A stretch of 64,000 bases of DNA from Agrobacterium vitis (GTDB lineage Bacteria; Pseudomonadota; Alphaproteobacteria; Rhizobiales; Rhizobiaceae). Positions 17,787-26,583 of this stretch are shown piece after piece. The notes below the pieces were generated by a model. That model made no database searches. It had not been told where the DNA came from and saw only the letters and a list, made by a program, of their open reading frames with translations. Position numbers and translations under genes: made by a program. The first letter of the stretch is position 1. Each line of letters begins with the position of its first letter. The stretch lies in the NCBI RefSeq assembly GCF_013337045.2, contig NZ_CP118259.1:1364001-1428000 (forward strand), in the 5' to 3' direction.

Positions 17787-18352
17787 TGGGTGTCTCCCCG
17801 TTATGGGAGTACAATGACAGTGATACTTTGCTGTCTGGCAAAATTGGAACGTAGGAATAAGTACAAAGGAGAGGAAAATAAGTATAAAATTATAATAAAA
17901 TTTTAGGCAATTTACTACTGTTTTCTATGGGAATTGGCAGGGTCAGATGCTGAAAATGCCTATATCGGCATTTTAAATAGGATGCCTATCCATCTGGAAA
18001 ATATGAAAAAAATGCAGAAATACACGCCAATAACATTGTGACGTGTTGTGCCGAAAGAATGCATCATTGTTCCACGAGTTTAGGCGGACGTTGATGTCGA
18101 ATGGTCTCAAAAGGGGATTTGCGCCCACAAGGCCGCAGGAAATACTCAAATTACTCCAAAAATGCATGGGTTTTGGTGAATGATGGATGAACGGGATTGG
18201 GATCAGGCATCCTGTCGAAAAATGCACAGTGGCGTTCGATACGGGAAATCTGCAAGGCAGCCGAAAACCGAGGGCGGAACCCTCTGAACACATGCTTGAG
18301 ACGATCAGCGGAAAGTGAACCCGGTTTTGCGAAAAGATGGATCTGACCGGTC
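17787..18352. other. 566-bp AT-rich intergenic region
   Basis: No convincing gene. From about 17860 to 18060 the sequence is strongly AT-rich (runs such as TATAAAATTATAATAAAATT), unlike its neighbours, and probably contains the promoter of the BTLCP gene. A 106-codon open frame on the minus strand (17973-18293) has atypical composition (many Phe, His, Cys) and is not credited. Confidence 0.5.
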
Positions 18353-18964
18353 CTACAGAAACTCTGTCAGGGCCTCGCGGGATTGCAGGGTGGTGAACTC
18401 GATGGCAACGCCTTCAAGGAAGTGGCGCACGACGCGGCCACGCATGCTGCCCAGGCGTACCGCAGTGCCGAGGGGTGGGCGAATATCGATATCGATCGCC
18501 GCACCTGAAAGGGACAGGTCCATGATCCGGCAATTGTATTTGCGACCGTCATCAAAGACCAGTTCGGTGCGCGGCTGCTTTGGTGTCAGCCGGTCATGAC
18601 GGCGGTCTTCCGGCAGTCCCAGTTCATGCTTGTTGGCAATCCAGGTCAATTGAGCTGCAAGCTTTTCGCGTTTGCGCTCCGTTGCCACGATGCTGATGAC
18701 AAAGCCATCATCGGTGGTCTTGATCACGGTGCCCTCGATGCGGCCGATATGGTCGATATAGGCAATGATCCTTTCGCCCGGCACTGGGCGGGCAGCGCAG
18801 ATCACCCTGACATCGCCCGGCGACATATCCACCGTCAGGCAGACATATTCATCCTCGCTCGGCACCATCAGCCGACCCTCAAGACTCACGGAGACGCGCT
18901 GAAACGCCCGCTGAACCGGGGGCCGTGCTGAGCCGCTATTGGGAGCTTGATGATAGGAATGCAT
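18353..18964 (-). CDS. PilZ domain protein (two PilZ-like domains)
   Basis: A 203-residue cytoplasmic protein. The N-terminal half (RAFQRVSVSLEGRLMVPSED, then VDMSPGDVRV) and C-terminal half (EDRRHDRLTPKQPRTELVFD, then IMDLSLSGAAIDID) both have the PilZ pattern of an arginine-containing start followed by a D-x-S-x-x-G/S-x motif. The C-terminal copy carries RHDR and DLSLSGA, close to the canonical c-di-GMP-binding RxxxR and (D/N)xSxxG; the N-terminal copy is more degenerate. ATG 18964 is preferred to TTG 18979. Output target unknown; tandem PilZ proteins are common in rhizobia. Confidence 0.85.
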   Translation of the reverse strand: MHSYHQAPNSGSARPPVQRAFQRVSVSLEGRLMVPSEDEYVCLTVDMSPGDVRVICAARPVPGERIIAYIDHIGRIEGTVIKTTDDGFVISIVATERKREKLAAQLTWIANKHELGLPEDRRHDRLTPKQPRTELVFDDGRKYNCRIMDLSLSGAAIDIDIRPPLGTAVRLGSMRGRVVRHFLEGVAIEFTTLQSREALTEFL

Positions 18965-19132
18965 GCCACGATTCTTCAACGCTTTGAGTCGCCTGAAATA
19001 TTAGGCGCTATGCGTTAACAGAGTGTTTTGCTCTTCACCAATCTGTCCACTGATCTTCAGGGGCTCTATCCAAATATAGTTCAGAGAAAAACGGACCCGG
19101 TCTTCCCGAAAATCCAACGAAAACAAAGGAAG

Positions 19133-19173
19133 CGATAGCCTGCCAGGCTCAGGTTGAACCAGGCAGGCTATCG
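19133..19173 (-). terminator. Terminator of acid phosphatase gene
   Basis: CGATAGCCTGCC and GGCAGGCTATCG form a perfect 12-bp stem around a 17-base loop, 12 bases after the stop. On the minus strand it is followed by a loosely T-rich stretch (CTTCCTTTGTTTT). Confidence 0.7.
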
Positions 19174-19184
19174 GCTTTTGGGTG

Positions 19185-21110
19185 TTATTCTTCAATGCGC
19201 AGGGAGATGGTTTTCTTGCCGTAAACCGGCTTGACCTTATGGCCTTCAACCTCGATAGCGCCGAATTTTCCAGCAATCCTGGCGGCGGTGATCAGCTTGA
19301 TGGTCTGTCCGGCTTTCCATTGACCCTCAGGTTTGACCACCAGTTTTCCACCGTCAATAAACAGTGTCTTGCTGACGACAAGGCTTGGGGCTTTGGTGGA
19401 TTTGCTCGATGTGATGTCCAATGTCGCATCGTTGCGCAGCGTCAGTGTGCCGGTCACGGTCAGAGGCGCGGAGGCAATGTCCACCGTGCCGCCAGCAAGA
19501 TAAACGTCGCCCTTGCCCAAGGCGGTTGATGATTGCGCAACTAGGCGACCATCCTCGATCACCGTGCCGCCGGTCCAGCTGTTCTTGGCAGACAGTGTCA
19601 GCGTGCCGCTGCCCTGCTTGGTCAGCTTGCCTTTGCCGGAAATCGGGTTTTTCCAGGTGTCGTCGGCATTGAAGCCGCCTTTGGCAGCGTCCATCACAAG
19701 GGTAACATCGCCGTCGAAGGCGCCGTACCCATCGGCGGCCCGGAACAGGTCGAGGCGGCCCCAGCCTTCGGGATCACTGATGATTGGATAGCCGGAGGCC
19801 AGTTCCGTGGTTTTCAAAACGACCCGGCGCTGGTCGGCGCTTAGATAGGGTAGGCGGGTTTCCAGCAGCACTTCGGCACCCTTGGGCACGCTGGGCGCCA
19901 AGGATGGATCGCCGATCTGCTTGTAGCCATAGGTCAGGCGTGGTTCGAAAAATTGCTTGTTCCAGGCATAATCGGCATAGGCATCCGTCGATTTCGGCAG
20001 GGCATGGGCCGCCGCCAGCAGTGCCTGGCCGTCTTTCGCACCGGTTTGCTTCATCAGCCAGGTCTGGCTCTGCTGATAGGCTTCACTGCGCAGCGGTGTA
20101 TAGTCCGGGCGGTTGAGATTATAGGCGACGATGGCGGTGGCCAACACCCGCCCACCCAGCACGTCGAAGGTCTGGTGCATGCCAGCGCGAATGCGGTTTT
20201 CGCCGAGCATGGCGGCGCGGGTCAACATTTCCTGGTAGCGCTGCGGCACCAGATAGGCCATCACCAGTGCATCGCGCCAGCCTTCGGCGGTATGGCCGGA
20301 GGGGAAGCCGCCGTCGGAGGCCGGTTTGTTGCTCTTGGCCAGCTCCAGTTGCGGTACGATCCGCACCTTGTCGCTGGCGCGGTAGGGGCGGGCATATTTG
20401 TAATAGCGCTTGGCAGGCTCGGTCGAGCCATCGGCGCTTCCTGCCTCGATCAGGTCGACAGCCTTGCCGAGATCGGTATTGTCCTTGGAGCCGACACCGC
20501 GATTATTGCCCTTGTCATCATATTTGACGGTGGTCGCGTCAGCGGGCATGCCGGTGATCGTCGTTGTCTGCCGCACGCCCTGACGCCAGGCGTCGGCGAG
20601 GGGGCCAAGGCCATCTGTAATGCTGACATTCTTGCCGCGCCGGTCGTCCAGATAGGCGGCCAGATCGCGTTCCGGCGTATGTTCGCCAGTGACCTTGATG
20701 GAATAGGCAATATTCTGTTCATGCAATTGCGGGAGCTTCTTGACCCCATCGGTCGGGCTGCCGGGAATGCCGCTCCAGTCCGATTTGGCAATCGCCGGGC
20801 AACCATCCTTGGCCGCGGCCTCCTGATCGGCATCGACGAAGGGCGTGCGAGGCGTCCAAAGATCCAGGAAACCGGAGAGAACCCGCACACCGGCATTGGT
20901 TTGTGGTGTCGCATGGCAGGCGTCGCCGCGCTGGTTGGTTGCGCCGGTATCCACATAGGCCATGACGCCTGCCGGTGGCGGCGCGCTGTCGGCATGGCCG
21001 ACCCCGGCTGGAACGGGCGGTAGGGTGAGGCCATCGGCGAAGGCTGGCGTCAGCGCTGTTGCAAGTGAAAGGACAGCCGCGAATGCGGCGATTGAAGAGA
21101 GTTTTTTCAT
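19185..21110 (-). CDS. PAP2-family acid phosphatase with autotransporter-associated beta repeat
   Basis: A 641-residue exported phosphatase. Signal peptide cleaves near residue 25 (TPAFA-DG). The class A acid phosphatase signature is complete in spacing: KRYYKYARP (K-x6-RP, about 240), PSGH at about 267 and NR-x5-H-x3-D around 300, where the usual Ser before Arg is Asn. After the catalytic domain, residues about 490-541 match an autotransporter-associated beta strand repeat (GSGTLTLSAKNSWTGGTVIEDG, shown shortened as GTLTLSAKNSWTGGT), followed by further beta-rich sequence to the end. No C-terminal outer-membrane barrel is seen. The protein is far longer than PhoN (about 250). Substrates unknown; probably periplasmic or surface phosphomonoester hydrolysis. 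Confidence 0.88.
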   Translation of the reverse strand: MKKLSSIAAFAAVLSLATALTPAFADGLTLPPVPAGVGHADSAPPPAGVMAYVDTGATNQRGDACHATPQTNAGVRVLSGFLDLWTPRTPFVDADQEAAAKDGCPAIAKSDWSGIPGSPTDGVKKLPQLHEQNIAYSIKVTGEHTPERDLAAYLDDRRGKNVSITDGLGPLADAWRQGVRQTTTITGMPADATTVKYDDKGNNRGVGSKDNTDLGKAVDLIEAGSADGSTEPAKRYYKYARPYRASDKVRIVPQLELAKSNKPASDGGFPSGHTAEGWRDALVMAYLVPQRYQEMLTRAAMLGENRIRAGMHQTFDVLGGRVLATAIVAYNLNRPDYTPLRSEAYQQSQTWLMKQTGAKDGQALLAAAHALPKSTDAYADYAWNKQFFEPRLTYGYKQIGDPSLAPSVPKGAEVLLETRLPYLSADQRRVVLKTTELASGYPIISDPEGWGRLDLFRAADGYGAFDGDVTLVMDAAKGGFNADDTWKNPISGKGKLTKQGSGTLTLSAKNSWTGGTVIEDGRLVAQSSTALGKGDVYLAGGTVDIASAPLTVTGTLTLRNDATLDITSSKSTKAPSLVVSKTLFIDGGKLVVKPEGQWKAGQTIKLITAARIAGKFGAIEVEGHKVKPVYGKKTISLRIEE

Positions 21111-21398
21111 GGATGGCCTTTCTCTTGGGGCTTTGGAAACCCTGCGATAACGAGAGCTTGCTGCTGATCTGCTGCGTTTTCCGGGCTTTCGCAGCGGCGG
21201 ATGTTATTCGTCAGGGTGGTAGATTAATAGCTGTGAAATTCCCATGTCAATCTTGGGCGTAGTGGAATGAAACCGTCTTGCTGGCGATTGCTTAAGGTCT
21301 GTGTGCAACAGTTTTCTGACAGCGGCGATCTCCTGCATTTCCTTTTGCTGATCTCTCGCTATATGCTGATGCTCACGGGTCACAAGGAATAGAGATGC

Positions 21399-22190
21399 AT
21401 GGACGACAGGCCGAAGGGGCAATGGGACCGCGAGCCTGAAGATGGGGACGATCCGCTGGACGAGGGCCTCGGCCCGGAGACCGGTGGACACGAACCGGTG
21501 TTCAATATGCCGGGCGGCATTCTTCTGGCGCTGCTGCTGCTGGTGATGATCTATGCCCTGACCGGCTGGATTCTGTCTGATGAAATCTCCAATTGGATCA
21601 TGGTGGAATTCGGCTTTTCGCCGGTGCGCTATGTCTATGATTTTTCCAACCAGGATCTGGCATGGCTGTGGACACCGTTCACCTATTCGTTGCTGCATGG
21701 CAGTATCGAGCATCTCGGCTTCAACGGCCTATGGCTCGCTGCCTTCGGCACGCCGGTCTGGCGTCGCATAGGCGCAGTGCGTTTCTGGCTGTTCTGGCTG
21801 GCGACGTCAGCCGCTGGCGCTCTTGCACATGTCTGCCTGAACTGGGGTGATGCAAGCCTGTTGATCGGCGCTTCCGGCGTCATTTCCGGCCTGATGGGGG
21901 CTGCCTGCCGGTTTGCTTTCGGCCAAGGCCGCTCCGGCCTGCGCCTGCGCGAACAGGATGCCTTTCCACCCCGGTTGAGCGTGCTGGCCAGCCTGTCTGA
22001 GCGCACAGTCCTTGTCTTCATTATCATGTTCCTGGCCGGCAACGTGATCATCGCATTCGGGATTCCGCTGGTTGGTGATCCGGGCGCGGCCATCGCGTGG
22101 GACGCGCATCTGGGTGGTTTCGCCCTAGGTTTTCTGGGGTTTACGCTGTTTGACCGCCGCCCAATCGGGCAAAAAATGGCAGACGATTAA
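21399..22190 (+). CDS. Rhomboid family intramembrane serine protease
   Basis: A 263-residue membrane protease. An acidic N-terminal cytoplasmic region (about 35 residues) is followed by six or so hydrophobic segments. The catalytic serine is in GASGVISGLMG (near residue 160) and the catalytic histidine in AHLGGFALGF near 240; a first loop HGSIEHLGFNGLWLAAFG carries the conserved H-x3-N-type elements. It cleaves substrates within the bilayer; no substrate is known here. Start at ATG 21399. Downstream CBS gene is 138 bases away and may or may not share the transcript. Confidence 0.9.
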   Translation: MDDRPKGQWDREPEDGDDPLDEGLGPETGGHEPVFNMPGGILLALLLLVMIYALTGWILSDEISNWIMVEFGFSPVRYVYDFSNQDLAWLWTPFTYSLLHGSIEHLGFNGLWLAAFGTPVWRRIGAVRFWLFWLATSAAGALAHVCLNWGDASLLIGASGVISGLMGAACRFAFGQGRSGLRLREQDAFPPRLSVLASLSERTVLVFIIMFLAGNVIIAFGIPLVGDPGAAIAWDAHLGGFALGFLGFTLFDRRPIGQKMADD

Positions 22191-22328
22191 AAAAAGCTGT
22201 GTCGATGCATCCAATTGGTTGCGTTCTCTAGCAAATACAGGCAGCATTCCTGATCAGGGGGCGTCGATCCAGGAGGAGGAGAGGCACCCAATCCTGCATG
22301 CCCGGAGATTTGCCAGGAGGAGGCGCAT

Positions 22329-22763
22329 ATGTCTGTGACAGTAAGGAATATTCTCAGCGAAAAAGGTCGTGATGTCATTACGGTCGGTCCGACGGTCAGT
22401 CTGGCCGAGGCCGCCAAGGTGTTGCATCATAACAAGATCGGTGCGGTGGTGGTTGTCGGCATGGAAAGCCGGATCGTCGGGATTTTCACCGAGCGCGATC
22501 TGGCGTCAGCCATCGGCAAAGGTGGGGTTGAGGCTCTGTCCTTGCCGGTATCCAAAGCCATGACCGCCAATGTGTTTCGCTGTAGCGAAGAGACCACCGT
22601 CAACCAATTGATGGAAATGATGAGCAGCAAACGCTTCCGTCACGTCCCGGTGGAAGACGGCGGCAAACTGATCGGCATCGTTTCGATCGGTGACGTGGTC
22701 AAGCAACGTATCCGCGAGGTGGAGCTGGAGGCCGAGCACATCAAGGCCTATATCGCCGGATAA
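22329..22763 (+). CDS. CBS domain-containing protein
   Basis: A 144-residue cytoplasmic protein consisting of a CBS pair and little else. CBS1 spans about residues 9-65 (TVGPTVSLAEAAKVLHHNKI, then GIFTERDLASAI) and CBS2 about 76-133 (SEETTVNQLMEMMSSKRFRH, then GIVSIGDVVKQRI). Stand-alone CBS pairs bind adenine nucleotides and act as energy sensors, but partner proteins are unknown. ATG 22329 follows AGGAGG at 22316-22321, an excellent site. A strong terminator follows. Confidence 0.9.
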   Translation: MSVTVRNILSEKGRDVITVGPTVSLAEAAKVLHHNKIGAVVVVGMESRIVGIFTERDLASAIGKGGVEALSLPVSKAMTANVFRCSEETTVNQLMEMMSSKRFRHVPVEDGGKLIGIVSIGDVVKQRIREVELEAEHIKAYIAG

Positions 22764-22836
22764 TGCCGGTGTCGCGCCTGGTTTTAGGTGCGGACATCAC
22801 GCGATAAATCGCCAGTTTTCCGCTTGAATTTTTGGT

Positions 22837-22867
22837 CTGCCTGGTTTGTCCGGGCAGGCTTTTTTTA
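22837..22867 (+). terminator. Rho-independent terminator of CBS gene
   Basis: CTGCCTGG pairs with CCGGGCAG (one G-T pair) around a five-base loop and is followed by GCTTTTTTTA. It closes the transcript and separates it from the converging patatin gene. Confidence 0.9.
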
Positions 22868-22935
22868 TCTGCGTGGAGAGAATGTCCCCCACAGCTTTGG
22901 ATCGAAAACCGATTTCCGCGTTTCAGTCCGATACT

Positions 22936-23886
22936 TTATCGCATCACAGCTTCCTGCATCCGGCGGATTTCAGCGATACGGGCGGTGGTTTCTTCGTATC
23001 CGCGCGCAATGCATTCACCAGCACGGTGAAATTCCGACAGGCCGATATCGTTGACACGCGGATGCAGTGCCAGATCGGGCGGATCGCCTGCCAAACGGGC
23101 GCGGGAAATCCGGTCCTGGATGATGTTGAAGGATTGCACCATCACGCCGGTCAGCCCCAGCCGATTCGGCTGCTTTACCGCACCGGTATCCGGGCCAATT
23201 GGGCCGACCTTGTGCTTGACCACCGCGGAGCGACCATAAAGATCGTAGTGAAGATTGACCGCAACCACTAGCGGTTGCTCATAGGAGCGGCAGACCGATA
23301 CCGGGACGGGATTGACCAGCGCACCGTCGACCAGCGTCCGGTTGTTGCAACGCACCGGCTCGAAAATACCGGGCAAGGCGTAGGAAGCGCGAAGCGCAGT
23401 GACCAGATTGCCGCCATCGATCCAGACTTCGTGGCCGCTCGTCAGTTCGGAAGCAACCGCGACAAAGGGCTGCGGCAGATCTTCGATGGTCAGGCCTTCC
23501 AGATGTTCCTGCATGCGTTTCGTCAGGCGCATGCCGCCCAACAGGCCGCCGCCGCCAATGGTCAGGTCGAGAAGGGCCGCGATGCGACGGACGGTCAGGG
23601 ATCTCGCAAATTGCTCCAGCTCGTCCAGCTTTCCTGCCAAATAGCAGCCGCCAACCAAGGCGCCGATAGACGTTCCAGCGACCATGCCGACTTCGATGCC
23701 AGCCTCATCCAGGGCGCGCAAAACGCCGATATGCGACCAGCCACGGGCTGCACCTCCACCAAGGGCAAGCGCAATTTTTGGCTTGACGACCGGTGGTGGC
23801 AATTCGGCGACGGTGCTTCCGCCTGATGGGGTTCCAGGCTTTGCGGACCGACCCGCTCCTTGACCTCTTAAATTCCAGTTCAGCAT
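22936..23886 (-). CDS. Patatin-like phospholipase (RssA/NTE type)
   Basis: A 316-residue cytoplasmic serine hydrolase. The oxyanion loop GGGAARG, the nucleophile elbow GTSIG and the catalytic Asp in DGALVNPVP are all present, so a Ser-Asp dyad enzyme acting on phospholipids or lysophospholipids is expected. About 45 residues of Gly/Pro/Ser-rich sequence precede the patatin domain. ATG 23886 is chosen because AAGGG stands about 8 bases upstream; the frame is open to 24054 but lacks family features there. Monocistronic; converges with the CBS gene. Confidence 0.9.
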   Translation of the reverse strand: MLNWNLRGQGAGRSAKPGTPSGGSTVAELPPPVVKPKIALALGGGAARGWSHIGVLRALDEAGIEVGMVAGTSIGALVGGCYLAGKLDELEQFARSLTVRRIAALLDLTIGGGGLLGGMRLTKRMQEHLEGLTIEDLPQPFVAVASELTSGHEVWIDGGNLVTALRASYALPGIFEPVRCNNRTLVDGALVNPVPVSVCRSYEQPLVVAVNLHYDLYGRSAVVKHKVGPIGPDTGAVKQPNRLGLTGVMVQSFNIIQDRISRARLAGDPPDLALHPRVNDIGLSEFHRAGECIARGYEETTARIAEIRRMQEAVMR

Positions 23887-24304
23887 TTCAGAACACCCTT
23901 TCGACCGAACAGTCCCCAACTGCATTGCCTGAAGCCGCCGTTGGCTCAGGCCAGAAACCATGCAGTGGTGCATCATGCCCGATGCACGGCGCTGCCATGT
24001 AGAGCAATGCCCCTGTACAGCAATGCTTGACGCCCCTGCCGCGTAATTCCTCAAATCGAGCCTGATCCAAGGAGAGAATTATGCGGCAAATTCAAAGTGC
24101 TAAAGCATAGCGCGCTTCATATGACGCAGTATGCTGTGGCGACGTTTTAACGCCCACCCGCATTTTCATGTCCACCAACTCTGTTTTGAGAGCATGCAGC
24201 AGATTTATTCTGCCTTCAAATGCGGTATTTCCGGGGTAGTCTGCGCCGCTATGTTTACCAAAGCGTTTCTGTAAAGACTTTTTGATGTTTAAAATAGCAA
24301 ATGT
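23887..24304. other. 418-bp intergenic region
   Basis: No gene is credited. It separates the patatin start from the hisI stop on the same strand and should hold the patatin promoter and the end of the hisI transcript. The stretch near 24090-24125 (AAGTGCTAAAGCATAGCGCGCTT) resembles short dispersed palindromic sequences common between rhizobial genes, but this is only an impression. Confidence 0.4.
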
Positions 24305-24763
24305 CTACTTTTGGTCCTTGCTGGCATAAACCTGCGCAGGATCGAAATGTCTGTGATCGTCGGTAATCACCATTTTCGCCTCGCCATCGGCAAGCTGAAC
24401 GGAGCGGTAAAAACAGGATCTGCGACCAGTATGGCAAGTGGCGTCGTGGCCGGCAACCTCGACCTTGAGCCAGATGGCATCCTGATCGCAATCGACGCGA
24501 ATTTCCTTGACGCTCTGCATGTTGCCGGAGCTTTCACCTTTTTTCCAGAGGCTTTTGCGTGACCGGCTGTAATAATGGGCAAGGCCGGTTTCGATGGTCA
24601 GTGCCAGGGCCTCGGCATTCATATGGGCAACCATCAGCAATTCGCCATCGCGGTTATCGGTCACAACGGCTGTCAACAAGCCATGGGCGTCAAATTTCGG
24701 TGTCAGCACGCCAGCGCCTTCCAGAATGGTCTTGTCCGTCGAAGGGGCTGCAAAGCTGATCAT
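24305..24763 (-). CDS. hisI: Phosphoribosyl-AMP cyclohydrolase HisI
   Basis: A 152-residue enzyme of histidine biosynthesis that opens the purine ring of PR-AMP. The metal-binding signature is clear: CDQDAIWL with the downstream [16 protein letters not shown] supplies the Asp and Cys ligands; [12 protein letters not shown] and [14 protein letters not shown] are also family hallmarks. This is the monofunctional HisI form without the HisE domain, as usual in alphaproteobacteria. ATG 24763 gives the normal N-terminus; the frame continues to 24799. It stands apart from other his genes, downstream of folE but separated from it by a terminator. Confidence 0.95.
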   Translation of the reverse strand: MISFAAPSTDKTILEGAGVLTPKFDAHGLLTAVVTDNRDGELLMVAHMNAEALALTIETGLAHYYSRSRKSLWKKGESSGNMQSVKEIRVDCDQDAIWLKVEVAGHDATCHTGRRSCFYRSVQLADGEAKMVITDDHRHFDPAQVYASKDQK

Positions 24764-24782
24764 GCCGTCTATCCAATACAAA

Positions 24783-24820
24783 GGCAAAAAATAACGCACC
24801 GCGGTAAGGCGGTACGTTAT
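24783..24820 (-). terminator. Rho-independent terminator of folE
   Basis: AATAACG-C-ACCGC pairs with GCGGT-A-CGTTATT (one mismatch) and on the minus strand ends in TTATTTTTTG. It follows the folE stop by about 40 bases, so hisI has its own promoter or depends on read-through. Confidence 0.82.
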
Positions 24821-24861
24821 TGTATTACATCAAAATTGTCAGGCTGCAAGCATGGAGGCGA

Positions 24862-25467
24862 TCAGCGGTTTTGCACCATGGTCATGAACCGCACCTGCTG
24901 AGCGACATCGGTCTTGAACTCACCGGTAAAGGTGGTGGTCAGCGTCGTGGAGCCGGATTTCTGAATGCCACGCATTGCCATGCACATATGTTCTGCATCA
25001 ACCATGACGGCAACGCCGCGTGGCTGAAGATATTGAACGAGAGAATCGGCAATCTGTGCCGTCATGGTTTCCTGGGTTTGCAGGCGGCGGGCGAAAAGAT
25101 CGACGACGCGGGCAATCTTCGACAGGCCCAGCACCCGGCCATTCGGCAGATAGGCGACATGCGCCTTGCCGATCACTGGCAGCATATGATGCTCGCAATG
25201 GGAGAAAAACGGGATATCACGCACCAGCACGATGTCGTTATAGCCGCCAACCTCTTCGAATGTCGTGCCGAGGATGTCCTCGACATTGACATTGTAGCCG
25301 CCAAAAAGTTCGCCATAGGCTTTGGCCACGCGCTTTGGTGTGTCGAGCAAGCCTTCACGGCTCGGATCGTCGCCAGCCCAGCGCAGCAATGTGCGCACGG
25401 CGTCTTCGGCTTCCTCGCGGCTGGGGCGGGACATTTCAGGCGACATTTTTTTCACTGTGGCATCCAT
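24862..25467 (-). CDS. folE: GTP cyclohydrolase I FolE
   Basis: A 201-residue enzyme converting GTP to dihydroneopterin triphosphate, the first step of folate synthesis. Zinc and active-site residues are seen in [20 protein letters not shown] and in [10 protein letters not shown]; the terminal [10 protein letters not shown] is typical. The start at ATG 25467 (MDATVKKM) matches the usual rhizobial N-terminus and has GGGAG about 9 bases before it; ATG 25491 is an alternative. This is the type IA enzyme, zinc dependent, standing in the same window as the Zur regulon but without a visible Zur box. folP, folB and folK lie 34 kb away. Confidence 0.95.
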   Translation of the reverse strand: MDATVKKMSPEMSRPSREEAEDAVRTLLRWAGDDPSREGLLDTPKRVAKAYGELFGGYNVNVEDILGTTFEEVGGYNDIVLVRDIPFFSHCEHHMLPVIGKAHVAYLPNGRVLGLSKIARVVDLFARRLQTQETMTAQIADSLVQYLQPRGVAVMVDAEHMCMAMRGIQKSGSTTLTTTFTGEFKTDVAQQVRFMTMVQNR

Positions 25468-25739
25468 GCCATTACTCTCCCGGTCACTCATACTGGCAGA
25501 AGCCCTTTTCGACGATCCAGGCTTTAATTGCGTAATTCGAGCCATAATGGCAAGTCCAATCCTCGTGGGCGTGTTTCAAAGTTTTCGCCTTGATGTTTCT
25601 ACACCGACATACGATGTGATATATAGAGAACTCGCACAGTCACGACATACGCCAAAACGCGACACAGTGTTGCGCAAAAATGGATAATCCAACAGGTCGG
25701 GTTTTGCGTATGGGCAGGCTTTTGGAGCAAAGTTTGGCG

Positions 25740-26183
25740 ATGGATGATATTTACAATAGCAAGATCTTGGAATTTGCCGGCAATATCATCCGCGTCGGCG
25801 CGTTGAACAATGCCGATGCCGTGGCTGAAAAGCACTCCCGCTTGTGTGGTTCACGTCTCAAGGCTTTTGTAACCGTGGACGGTGATAAAGTCACTGATTT
25901 TTCGCAGGAGTTGCGGGCCTGCGCGCTGGGGCAGGCCTCTGCATCGATCATGGCGCGCCATGTGGTGGGTGCCAGCTTTACCGAGATCCGCAAGGCCCGC
26001 GCCGATATGCTTGATATGTTGAAGGAAGGCGGCGAGGGGCCGCAGGGCCGGTTTGAGGACATGCGCTACCTGATGCCCGTCAAGGATTACAAGGCCCGCC
26101 ATGCCTCGACCATGCTGATTCTGGAGGCGCTTTGCGACTGTCTCGACCAGGTCGAGGCCCGCCAATCGGCATTGGCTGGCTAG
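25740..26183 (+). CDS. Iron-sulfur cluster assembly scaffold (NifU/IscU-like N-domain)
   Basis: A 147-residue protein of the IscU/SufU-like fold. Two of the expected ligand regions are visible, HSRLCGSRLKAFV and LRACALGQASASIM, with a third cysteine in LCDCLDQVEA near the C-terminus; spacing differs from classical IscU, as in the rhizobial branch. It probably receives or transfers Fe-S clusters, but a direct role is not proved for this branch. ATG 25740 (MDDIYNSKILEFAGNI) is the likely start with GGAG 12 bases upstream; TTG/ATG further up adds 20 unconserved residues. Followed 13 bases later by yidD. Confidence 0.85.
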   Translation: MDDIYNSKILEFAGNIIRVGALNNADAVAEKHSRLCGSRLKAFVTVDGDKVTDFSQELRACALGQASASIMARHVVGASFTEIRKARADMLDMLKEGGEGPQGRFEDMRYLMPVKDYKARHASTMLILEALCDCLDQVEARQSALAG

Positions 26184-26196
26184 GATTATCTCGCCG

Positions 26197-26583
26197 ATGT
26201 GCCAGCACTGCGAAAACCTCGACGACGATGAGGACAAAATGCCGCGCTACAGGGGCCGAAATTATCAGGGACCCTTTCGCAAGACACCGGACAGGTTGTT
26301 GGGAATGGGGCTGATCCGGCTTTACCAGCTGACGCTCTCCAGCGTGGTTGGCAGTCATTGCCGCCATTCCCCGACTTGTTCGGAATATGGCTACGAGGCC
26401 ATCGCCCGCCATGGACTGTGGAGTGGCGGCTGGCTCACCCTGTTTCGGGTTGGGCGATGCGGCCCGGGTGGCACCTGGGGCGTGGATGATGTGCCGCACA
26501 CCCTTGGAGGCCGCTTTCGTCCCTGGCAGATCTGGTCGCTGTGGCGGGTTGGACGCAAACGGCGGTTACGGCAGGTTTCATGA
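26197..26583 (+). CDS. yidD: Membrane protein insertion efficiency factor YidD
   Basis: A 128-residue member of the YidD family, which assists YidC-dependent insertion of inner-membrane proteins. The core reads LIRLYQLTLSS, then HCRHSPTCSEYGYEAI and GWLTLFRVGRCGPGG, with the conserved cysteines. The N-terminal 30 residues are acidic then basic and the C-terminal tail is strongly basic. Unlike in many bacteria it is not beside rpmH-rnpA-yidC; in rhizobia it often sits next to the NifU-like gene as here. The stop overlaps the next gene as ATGA. Confidence 0.93.
   Translation: MCQHCENLDDDEDKMPRYRGRNYQGPFRKTPDRLLGMGLIRLYQLTLSSVVGSHCRHSPTCSEYGYEAIARHGLWSGGWLTLFRVGRCGPGGTWGVDDVPHTLGGRFRPWQIWSLWRVGRKRRLRQVS

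Noticed and set aside
17973-18293. 106-codon minus-strand frame in the AT-rich gap
   Set aside because: Unusual Phe/His/Cys content, no ribosome binding site and no family pattern.
19953-21023. 356-codon plus-strand frame
   Set aside because: Antisense to the acid phosphatase gene with signal peptide and catalytic motifs.
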